53,536 bases of DNA from Subdoligranulum sp. CAG:314. GTDB lineage: Bacteria > Bacillota > Clostridia > Christensenellales > CAG-314. This document shows, one piece after another, positions 34,351 through 41,006 of this stretch; the stretch's first letter is position 1; each line of letters begins with the position of its first letter. Under the pieces are notes generated by a model that saw only the letters and a program-made list of their open reading frames with translations, did no database searches and was not told where the DNA came from. The stretch is from assembly GCA_000437915.1 (NCBI GenBank), contig FR901000.1, forward strand, positions 294,125-347,660, read 5' to 3'. A program made the position numbers and the translations under genes.

Positions 34351-34798
34351 ATTCTCTTCCCAAAATATAATCTATGGAGCAGTCGAGAGCCTTTGAAATT
34401 TTGTAGAGGCTGTCAATACGCGGCATGGATTTTCCGTTTATCCAGTCGTAATAAGGGCTAGTGTTTTTGCAGCCCGCCTGAATGGAAAGTCTGTATAAAT
34501 TGCTTCCTTTTTCTTTAAGCACCTTTTTGAATTGAACGCCGAAATCGGGCAGTTGCTTTTTTGGGTTGGGAAGCTTGTTTTCGTCGTCAATACCGAGCAA
34601 AAACTCAATCGAGCAGTTGAAGTAATCCGCCAGCTTGATTATGTTTTTGAGAGAAGGCATAAATCTTGCCGTTCCCGATTTCCAATGATATATGTCGTGG
34701 ATGTTGTGTTTCAGTTCCGCGCTCATTTTTTTGGGAGAGGTTCCGGCGTAAACAATCAGTTCGTTGAATCTTTCTGAAAATGCTCTAATAAGGTCCAT
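34349..34798 (-). CDS. Tandem HTH (XRE-type) regulator
   Basis: 149 residues made of two Cro/CI-type helix-turn-helix domains in a row: residues about 1-65 (ending LADYFNCSIEFLLGIDD) and about 82-149 (ending ISKALDCSIDYILGRE). The two halves are alike in their final helix, pointing to internal duplication. No sensor domain. Start 34798 has GGAGA upstream. Position between dnaN and parB is unusual. The target may be its own upstream region, which has an imperfect inverted repeat (CGGTACGCAATCCG at about 34812). Confidence 0.75.
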   Translation of the reverse strand: MDLIRAFSERFNELIVYAGTSPKKMSAELKHNIHDIYHWKSGTARFMPSLKNIIKLADYFNCSIEFLLGIDDENKLPNPKKQLPDFGVQFKKVLKEKGSNLYRLSIQAGCKNTSPYYDWINGKSMPRIDSLYKISKALDCSIDYILGRE

Positions 34799-34935
34799 AT
34801 TTATCTCCAAACGGTACGCAATCCGTATCTGTATCAAACAGGTTACACTTTTCCTCGCAAAAATGGAATAAAATTGTTACCTTTTGTGTGGCATGCTGCA
34901 AAATAAGACATATTTAGACAACTTGCGCAGTAAAA

Positions 34936-34968
34936 AAACAACAAAAAAGGACGGTAAATCCCCGTCCC
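34936..34968 (-). terminator. Terminator of the parA-parB transcript
   Basis: GGACGG/CCGTCC stem with a T-rich run on the minus strand, about 160 bases past the parB stop. The remaining 34,799-35,123 interval holds only AT-rich sequence. Confidence 0.55.
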
Positions 34969-35123
34969 TCTTTTCTTTGCCGTTTTTGATTACACTTGTC
35001 CGTATTATAAAATACTTTCCTATGCGTTATATTAAAAATTTTGCGTTTTTAAGTGAAATTGTATGCTTTAATTTCGGTTTTCCGTTTAAATGCGACGCGA
35101 AACCGAGTCAGCGGCTTTTAAAA

Positions 35124-36161
35124 CTAAATTTTGAAGTTGGTTTTAAGCCAATCCTTGACAAGCTCGCATATTCTGTCCAAATCGTCTTTGGTGTAATAGT
35201 CTATGTATATGCGTCCCTTTCTGCCGTTTCCGAGAGCGCCTACCTTTGTTGCGAAGGTTCTTTGCATATTTGCCACAAGCTCTTTGAGCTCGGGACAATC
35301 CTCCTGTTGTTTGACGGGAGCGGGCTTTGGATTGAGCAGCTCTCTCACCAGCTTTTCCATTTCTCTGACGGAAAGCTTGCTTTCGGCAGCCTTTGAAGCG
35401 AGATTGTACTGCTCGGTTTGGTTGTCTATGACTGCCAACGCGCGACCGTGCCCTGCGGAGAGTCTGCCATCCTCGATAAGAGAAATTACACGGCTGTCGA
35501 GAGTCAAAAGACGCAGAGTGTTTGCTATTGCGGAACGGCTTTTGCCTATTCTGTCGGCGGCTGTTTCCTGAGTCATGTTGAACTCTTCCATGAGCTGCTT
35601 TATTGCGCGGGCTGCTTCTATGGGATTTAAATCCTCTCTTTGGAGGTTTTCAATCAGACTGATTTCCCTTATCTGCTGCGGGGAATAATTTTTTATTATT
35701 GCGGGGATGGTGTTGAGCCCCGCCATTTTCGCGGCACGGAATCTTCTTTCGCCCGCGATAATCATAAAGCGCATCCCCATGCGGACAACGACTATGGGTT
35801 GAATCACGCCGTGTATTTTTATTGATTCGGCAAGGTCGTTCAAGGCTGCCTCGTCAAAGTGCTTTCTCGGCTGCTCATAGTTGGGGTCTATGTCTTTTAT
35901 GGAAATCTGTATTGCGATTATACGTGCGGACGGGTCTAATTGAACGTGCTCGGGCGCTGCCAACTTAGAGGCTTTTTCGTCCACGAGATTCATCATTTTT
36001 TTGCCCTTGTCCGATATAATCGCCTCTGCGCCTTCTTTTTTTGCCGTTGTCGGCGCGGAAACGCTTTCCTGTTTTATTTCAGTCTGAACGGGCTTTACGT
36101 CAAGCTCGTTCATGCCTAGCAGACTTGCAAGTCCTCTGCCCAATCCTTTATTTTGTGCCAT
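35124..36161 (-). CDS. parB: Chromosome partitioning protein ParB (Spo0J)
   Basis: 345 residues. CTP-dependent clamp that loads at parS and spreads to organise the origin. Contains the N-terminal basic LGRGLASLLG segment that stimulates ParA, the ParB/Srx core with GERRFRAAK (CTP-binding) and ENLQREDLNPIEAA, the HTH MTQETAADRIGKSRSAIAN, and a C-terminal dimerisation region. GAGGAG precedes the ATG, which overlaps the parA end by 14 bases. Four parS sites lie within 3 kb. The region between residues 15 and 80 is longer than usual. Confidence 0.97.
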   Translation of the reverse strand: MAQNKGLGRGLASLLGMNELDVKPVQTEIKQESVSAPTTAKKEGAEAIISDKGKKMMNLVDEKASKLAAPEHVQLDPSARIIAIQISIKDIDPNYEQPRKHFDEAALNDLAESIKIHGVIQPIVVVRMGMRFMIIAGERRFRAAKMAGLNTIPAIIKNYSPQQIREISLIENLQREDLNPIEAARAIKQLMEEFNMTQETAADRIGKSRSAIANTLRLLTLDSRVISLIEDGRLSAGHGRALAVIDNQTEQYNLASKAAESKLSVREMEKLVRELLNPKPAPVKQQEDCPELKELVANMQRTFATKVGALGNGRKGRIYIDYYTKDDLDRICELVKDWLKTNFKI

Positions 36162-36930
36162 TTTGACTCTCCTCTCTCTTCAAAAATTCATCCGCGAGCA
36201 GCTTGTATGCAGTTGCGCCGCTGCTTCTCGGCGCGTGAACGGAAACGGGCTTGCCGAAACTCGGCGCTTCGACCAGCTTGACGTTTCTCGGTACGGGAGT
36301 GGGATAAACCTTTTCTCCGAAATATTTGGCTATTTCCGCAGTGACCTGACGGCTTATTACGGAACGGTTGTCGTACATTGTAAGAGCTACGCCGTTTATG
36401 TAAAGCGAAGGATTAAGACGCGTTTTTACGATTTTTATGGTGTTTATCAGCTGACTTAACCCTTCGAGGGCGAAAAACTCGCTTTGTATGGGTATAAGGA
36501 TTGCGTCTGCCGCGGTCAGTGCGTTGAGCGTAAGCAAACCGAGTGACGGCGGACAGTCTACGAAAATGTAGTCGTAAATTTCCTTTAACGGAAGAAGACA
36601 GTTTTTTAAAGCGAATTCTCTGCGGGGCGCATCCACAAGCTCTATTTCCGCACCCACCAAATCGGCGTTGCACGGGATTATGTGGATGTTTTCCACTCCC
36701 GTAGGCAAAACGACGTCGTCCGCCGTCGCTTCTCCCATGAGATAGTCGTACATTGTGGCTTTGAGCTTGTGCTTTTCCACTCCGAAGCCGCTTGTGGCGT
36801 TGCCCTGCGGGTCTATATCCGCAATGAGAACGCTTTTTCCTGCCAGCGCCACATATGCGGCAAGATTTATTGCCGTCGTAGTTTTTCCTACTCCGCCCTT
36901 TTGGTTGGAAAATGCGATGATTTTGCCCAT
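36148..36930 (-). CDS. parA: Chromosome partitioning ATPase ParA (Soj)
   Basis: 260 residues. Deviant Walker A ATPase (KGGVGKTTTAINLAA) that binds DNA non-specifically and positions ParB-parS complexes. Switch motifs DIDPQGNATSGFG and FVDCPPSLGLLTLNAL are intact. ATG 36930 is chosen because AGGAG lies 7 bases upstream; the reading frame continues 39 bases further back through the parS palindrome. Operon with parB. Confidence 0.97.
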   Translation of the reverse strand: MGKIIAFSNQKGGVGKTTTAINLAAYVALAGKSVLIADIDPQGNATSGFGVEKHKLKATMYDYLMGEATADDVVLPTGVENIHIIPCNADLVGAEIELVDAPRREFALKNCLLPLKEIYDYIFVDCPPSLGLLTLNALTAADAILIPIQSEFFALEGLSQLINTIKIVKTRLNPSLYINGVALTMYDNRSVISRQVTAEIAKYFGEKVYPTPVPRNVKLVEAPSFGKPVSVHAPRSSGATAYKLLADEFLKREESQNGTK

Positions 36931-36962
36931 ATAAGCTCCTGTGTCGATTGACAAATTTATTT

Positions 36963-36996
36963 TCGACAAAAAGTTTCACGTGAAACTTTTTGTCGA
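36963..36996. promoter_or_regulatory. parS: 34-bp perfect palindrome centred on parS site 1
   Basis: A 17-base arm is mirrored exactly around CACGTG; the parS-type core AGTTTCACGTGAAACT is 36972-36987. It lies in the transcribed leader of parA, 33 bases before the start codon. Confidence 0.85.
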
Positions 36997-37027
36997 CGGC
37001 AGAACATATTACCCGAAATTTTGTATT

Positions 37028-37056
37028 ATTATATCACAATAAAAAGTATTTTTCAA
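37028..37056 (-). promoter_or_regulatory. Promoter of parA-parB
   Basis: TTGAAA (37056-37051), 17-base spacer, TATAAT (37033-37028) with an extended TGA directly before the -10. Confidence 0.75.
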
Positions 37057-37135
37057 CCCGATAAGACAATAATTTAATATATTCCGAGAAAAATAAGCCT
37101 TTCGGCAAGTATAAGCAAGAATTATGTATACAAAT

Positions 37136-37165
37136 TTGCCGAAATGTGCTATTATATGGTATAAT
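37136..37165 (+). promoter_or_regulatory. Promoter of the CvpA-family gene
   Basis: TTGCCG (37136-37141), 18-base spacer, TATAAT (37160-37165). Confidence 0.5.
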
Positions 37166-37207
37166 AAACAATATAAAAATGATGAGTGTTCATTTTAAGG
37201 AGTTGAA

Positions 37208-37978
37208 ATGCTGTTATTATTCGACAGGTTTATGAATCCCCTTCTTTTGAGCGGCGTTGCCTTCGGAACTTACGATTGGGTGTTGCTCGGTATAATACTG
37301 TTTGCGGCGCTTATAGGCGTGATTCGAGGGTTTACCAAACAGTTGTTTGATTTATGCGGCTTTTTGGTCGTGCTGATTGCTTCGATTTTGCTTTGCAAGG
37401 TTGTTGCAAAGCTGTTACCGGACAGCAGCGGAGCCATTTTCGATAAAATAAACGGTTTTCTGACAGATAAAGTCACTCAAAACGGTTTGGAAGAACTTTG
37501 GAGCACTCCGCAGAACTGGCACAGCAGTCCGGAATTGGTTGAACAGGCGTTAGAGGCCTTCGGATTGTCAAAAATATTCAGCTTTTTGGTGACTCCCCTT
37601 ACCAAAAACCTTGCCGACGGCGCGATTTTGTCTGAAACCCTGCCGCAGGAGCTGACGGGAAGCGTAAACAACATAATTTGTTTTATCGCGCTGTTTATAA
37701 TTCTGTATATAATCATTTTCCTTTTGAAAAAGCTTTTAAATAAAGCTATTTCAAAAATCAGTATTCTGAAATTGGCGGATAAGCTGTTGGGAATGGTTCT
37801 CGGAGCGGTTTTGGCAATCTTTTGGATTTCGGTAGCCTTTTCCGCAGTCAATCTGATAAGTGGGTTGGTAAGAATTCCGTTTGTAACAGAGTTTTTTGAG
37901 GAAAATCTGTACACAACCAATATAGGAATGTTTATTTTGGAAATATCCGAATGGCTGTTGGGACTTATAGGAATGTAA
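37208..37978 (+). CDS. CvpA family membrane protein
   Basis: 256-residue protein of the CvpA (colicin V production) type. Four hydrophobic helices: about 20-36, 43-62, 150-172 and 198-218. The N-terminal WVLLGIILFAALIGVIRGFTKQLFD is the family hallmark (helix, then R-G-F/W). The soluble loop between helices 2 and 3 is longer than in E. coli CvpA. The family's role is unclear, linked to envelope homeostasis. AAGGAG lies 5 bases before the ATG. A parS palindrome acts as its likely terminator. Confidence 0.75.
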   Translation: MLLLFDRFMNPLLLSGVAFGTYDWVLLGIILFAALIGVIRGFTKQLFDLCGFLVVLIASILLCKVVAKLLPDSSGAIFDKINGFLTDKVTQNGLEELWSTPQNWHSSPELVEQALEAFGLSKIFSFLVTPLTKNLADGAILSETLPQELTGSVNNIICFIALFIILYIIIFLLKKLLNKAISKISILKLADKLLGMVLGAVLAIFWISVAFSAVNLISGLVRIPFVTEFFEENLYTTNIGMFILEISEWLLGLIGM

Positions 37979-37995
37979 TTTAATCGGAAAATTTT

Positions 37996-38025
37996 AAGCA
38001 GATGTTTCACGTGAAACATCTGCTT
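37996..38025 (+). promoter_or_regulatory. parS: parS site 2 inside a 30-bp palindrome that also resembles a terminator
   Basis: Perfect 15-base arms around CACGTG, with parS TGTTTCACGTGAAACA at 38003-38018. The palindrome is followed by a T-rich tail and starts 18 bases after the CvpA-family stop. Confidence 0.85.
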
Positions 38026-38059
38026 TTTCTTAAAAAATAAGAAAATATTACGGATTTTT

Positions 38060-38586
38060 ACCTCCCTCTAAAATGAGCTGAGACAGAATGAGGATTTTTT
38101 TCTTCGGGAAAATTCCAATCCGTTCTGTCTCACAAACAGTGCTTTTTCTTCTACGAGACTAAAATATTTTAACATTTGCAATTGACTAAGAACAAAGCAG
38201 CTGTTTTTTAATTGTTCAGTCGGGTGGGGTGCTACACATAAAACAAATTAACTCAAAATATGGTTATTAACTCAAATGAGTTAACAAATTACACATTATA
38301 AATTTTTGAGTAAATTGTAAAATATCATCTTTTCTAGTATTGTATATTTTTTAATTTGCTTAACTAGGTGTGCTTTATTTTGTTATTTTGAGACGGAATG
38401 AATTTTTTCTCATTATCTCTCGTGAGTGGGGTGTATTTTGAAATTTAATCTTATGCTATCGTTTGGCCAATATGGCTTTGACTTTATTTTAAACTTGTTA
38501 TTAGGCTCTTTTTGAGACAGAATCAATTTAATTTTTGGCGGAGAAAATTTTCGTCATTCTGTCTCAGCTCGTTTTAGAGGGAGGTT
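38060..38586. mobile_element. MITE-like element with 35-bp terminal inverted repeats
   Basis: Left end 38060-38094 and right end 38551-38585 are inverted copies matching at 33 of 35 positions, both starting ACCTCCCTCTAAAA. GATTTTT occurs directly outside the left end (38053-38059) and one base outside the right end (38587-38593), a possible 7-base target duplication. The 527-base interior is AT-rich, has no reading frame of note, and contains further copies of GAGACAGAATNA in both orientations (near 38123, 38391 and 38514). No transposase. Probably moved by an enzyme encoded elsewhere. Confidence 0.7.
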
Positions 38587-38708
38587 GATTTTTGGGGTTT
38601 TTGTGCTTTAAAATCAAAGTTAATTGTTATATCGGGGCTTTGCTTGGTTGTTTTATTTAAATCGAAAGCGCCTTTTTTAATTCTTTTTCGGAAATTTGGC
38701 TTGTTTGT

Positions 38709-38724
38709 TGTTTCACGTGAAACA
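38709..38724. promoter_or_regulatory. parS: parS site 3
   Basis: TGTTTCACGTGAAACA, exact match to the Firmicute parS consensus; the palindrome extends to 18 bp (38708-38725). It follows the MITE-like element. Confidence 0.9.
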
Positions 38725-38790
38725 AAATATTTTATGCGACTCAATATGGAGGTCGCTCCGACATTAAAAGCTCGTTAAATCGAATTTAAA

Positions 38791-38806
38791 TGTTTCACGT
38801 GAAACA
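38791..38806. promoter_or_regulatory. parS: parS site 4
   Basis: TGTTTCACGTGAAACA, exact consensus, 82 bases from site 3. The rest of 38,807-38,890 is AT-rich with no other recognised element. Confidence 0.9.
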
Positions 38807-38895
38807 GTATTTAAAAAACAACAGATAATTACAGCATTCGTCAAAAGCAAGAGGGGCTGTTCTGTTAAAATAGAACTGTAAAAGGAAACAAGGCT

Positions 38896-38924
38896 GTATA
38901 AAGAACGATTTTGTGGGTATAATT
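38896..38924 (+). promoter_or_regulatory. Possible forespore (sigma-F/G type) promoter of yyaC
   Basis: GTATA (38896-38900), 14-base spacer, GGGTATAATT (38915-38924), which fits the sigma-F -10 pattern GGnnAnAnT closely. The same bases include TATAAT but no sigma-A -35 is present at 17 bases. Confidence 0.45.
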
Positions 38925-38944
38925 TGTCAGAAAGGAGTCTTGCA

Positions 38945-39451
38945 ATGGAGAGTACAACTATTTACAGGGAAAATGCGGCGGAACAAATCAGCGAACAATT
39001 GAAGCCTTTGCTTTCACGGGATATAGTTTTGCTGTGTATAGGTACGGAAAACGTAACGGGCGACAGTCTCGGGCCTAGAGTGGGAACGCTGATTCAAAAT
39101 AAGATGAAACGACCGCTGTTGGTATATGGATATGAAGGGTGCAATGTCAATGCGCAGAATTTGGTGCTGGCATACGATATGGTCAGGGTTATGCACCCCG
39201 AAAAACAGATTGTGGTAATCGATGCGGCGGTGGGCGACAACGAAGAAGTAGGGTGCGTTCAAATACACAAGGGAGGCATAATGCCCGGCGCGGCAACAAA
39301 TAAAAACCTGCCGCAGGTGGGGGATGTGAGTATATTGGGCGTGGTCAGCAAGCGCGGATGTCAGGATTTTTATTCGTCGCACTCCGACAGAGTGATGCTT
39401 GTTGAAAAAATGGCGGAGACAATTGCGGAAAGTATTATTATGAGCGCTTAG
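38945..39451 (+). CDS. yyaC: YyaC-like spore protein (DUF1256, HybD-type fold)
   Basis: 168 residues of the YyaC family, proteins conserved in spore formers and related by fold to hydrogenase maturation proteases and the GPR spore protease. Motifs: LCIGTENVTGDSLGPRVGTLI at the start, YGYEGCNVNAQNL, VVIDAAVGDNEEVG, and GVVSKRG. ATG 38945 has AAAGGAG 8 bases upstream; the longer TTG start uses that same sequence as codons. In Bacillus yyaC also lies next to the parAB (soj-spo0J) genes, so the synteny is conserved. Supports a spore-forming ancestry. Confidence 0.88.
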   Translation: MESTTIYRENAAEQISEQLKPLLSRDIVLLCIGTENVTGDSLGPRVGTLIQNKMKRPLLVYGYEGCNVNAQNLVLAYDMVRVMHPEKQIVVIDAAVGDNEEVGCVQIHKGGIMPGAATNKNLPQVGDVSILGVVSKRGCQDFYSSHSDRVMLVEKMAETIAESIIMSA

Positions 39452-39465
39452 ACTTTGAGGCTTTT

Positions 39466-39500
39466 AAAAAGGCGTTTTTAAGTACAAACGCCTTTTTTGT
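39466..39500 (+). terminator. Terminator after yyaC
   Basis: AAAAAGGCGTTT paired with AAACGCCTTTTT, loop TTAAGTAC. Confidence 0.85.
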
Positions 39501-39605
39501 TTAAATAAAGTTTAGTATAATAAACCACGGCCGTAAATTTTGCTCCAATTACGTAATCCTTTTTTTCGGTTTGAGAAGGTAAAAAATTTATTTTCCCGTT
39601 GAAGT

Positions 39606-39634
39606 TTGCTTTTTCTCTCTGTTGCGTCTATAAT
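39606..39634 (+). promoter_or_regulatory. Promoter of the permease gene
   Basis: TTGCTT (39606-39611), 17-base spacer, TATAAT (39629-39634); the leader to the ATG at 39655 would be about 14 bases. Confidence 0.65.
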
Positions 39635-39654
39635 GTTCGTCGGGAAAATGTGTT

Positions 39655-40770
39655 ATGGCTAAATTTAAAAAAACTCTTGCCGCTTTTGCTATGCCTGTTG
39701 TCGCGATGATTGCCGCCGCAGTCACCTGCTTTTTTGTACCCTTTGACAAGCAGTATCTTGATTATTTCGATTTTCGTACCCTTGCGTGTCTGTTCTGCAC
39801 GCTAGCGGTTGTGTGCGCTTTTAAAAATATAAGATTTTTCAGGTGGCTCGCGGATGTGATTGTGCGCAGATTCAAAACGGTCAGGGGAGCCGTAATCGCG
39901 CTTGTGTTCGTAACTTATTTCGGTTCCATGATTATGGCAAACGATATGGCGCTCATCACCTTTTTGCCGTTGGGCTTTCTCGTGCTGGAATCCTGCGCGC
40001 AGAGAAAATATCTTGCTTTTGTTTTTGTCATGCAAAACGTCGCCGCAAACCTCGGCGGAATGCTCACTCCCTTCGGCAATCCTCAGAATCTGTACCTGTA
40101 TTCCTTCTATTCCTATTCGGCGGGAGAGTTTTTTCGCGTTATGGCTGTGCCCTTTGCCGTTGCCTTTATACTCATTTTGGCGTCCTGTCTGTTTGTCAAG
40201 CCGTTGAAAATAAAGGCTGTTTCGACGCAGGTGCCGCGTCCGCCGTTGTTCAAGACTGTTGCGTATTCCGTACTGTTTGCAGTGTCGGTGCTCATAGTTT
40301 TTCGTGTTTTTCCCTATTGGTGGGGGCTGGCAGCCGTCGTTGCGGCGTTGTTGCTCCTTGACCCGGCAAGTCTGGTCAAGGTGGATTACAAGCTTCTTGT
40401 CACCTTTGCCGCGTTTTTCGTTTTTGCAGGCAATATGGCGCGCATAGACGCGGTTAAGGAATTTTTAAGCTCTTTGGTGGCGGCTTCTCCTTTGCTTGTG
40501 GGAGTCGCGTCCTGTCAGGTGTTGAGCAACGTGCCTGCGTCCATGCTGCTTTCCCGTTTTACCGCCGACAAAAACGCCTTGCTGATTGCCGTAAACATAG
40601 GCGGACTCGGCACCCCCGTCGCGTCTCTTGCAAGTCTGATTACGCTTGGAGAATACCGCTCCGCAAACGGCGGCGGCGCTCGGCGTTATCTCGGTTTGTT
40701 TTCCGCAATCAATTTTTCGTTTCTTGCAATCCTGACGGCGGTTTCGCTGTTGATTTTGCCGCTGCTCTAA
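39655..40770 (+). CDS. SLC13/ArsB-type anion permease
   Basis: 371 residues, about ten membrane helices. The motif GGMLTPFGNPQNLYLYSFY corresponds to the conserved G-T-P-x-N block of the divalent anion:Na+ and ArsB-like permeases, and NDMALITFLPLGFLVL to the paired earlier block. It is shorter than the 430-550 residues of many members. Likely substrate is a dicarboxylate, citrate or other anion; sequence alone does not decide. Ribosome site is weak (GGGAAAATGTGTT), consistent with a short leader. Stands alone between yyaC and ftsH. Confidence 0.75.
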   Translation: MAKFKKTLAAFAMPVVAMIAAAVTCFFVPFDKQYLDYFDFRTLACLFCTLAVVCAFKNIRFFRWLADVIVRRFKTVRGAVIALVFVTYFGSMIMANDMALITFLPLGFLVLESCAQRKYLAFVFVMQNVAANLGGMLTPFGNPQNLYLYSFYSYSAGEFFRVMAVPFAVAFILILASCLFVKPLKIKAVSTQVPRPPLFKTVAYSVLFAVSVLIVFRVFPYWWGLAAVVAALLLLDPASLVKVDYKLLVTFAAFFVFAGNMARIDAVKEFLSSLVAASPLLVGVASCQVLSNVPASMLLSRFTADKNALLIAVNIGGLGTPVASLASLITLGEYRSANGGGARRYLGLFSAINFSFLAILTAVSLLILPLL

Positions 40771-40905
40771 ACTCTTTCACGCCGCCGTGCTGCGTCAAAA
40801 TCGCAGGAAAAGTGCGATTGTGAGAGCTGTTTCAATATGCGGTCGGAGACAAAAGTAAGCTCCGGTGAAACTATTGTGTATTTATTTACCCGTTTGAAAA
40901 TAAAA

Positions 40906-40934
40906 TTGACAAGCATTGGAAATTGTGATATAGT
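40906..40934 (+). promoter_or_regulatory. Promoter of ftsH
   Basis: TTGACA (40906-40911), 17-base spacer, TATAGT (40929-40934) with an extended TGA before the -10. Confidence 0.8.
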
Positions 40935-41006
40935 TGCCTAAATATACGGAAAAATCCGCATACTAAAAGCATAGAATTTTTCTGTCTCGAAAAAAGGAGC
41001 GTAAAA

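Noticed and set aside
34884..35396. 170-codon plus-strand frame downstream of the HTH gene
   Set aside because: Half of it lies opposite the conserved parB 3' end and it has no ribosome site.
37979..38944. Replication origin in the AT-rich gap after the CvpA-family gene
   Set aside because: No DnaA boxes were found there; the gap is explained by parS sites and the MITE-like element.
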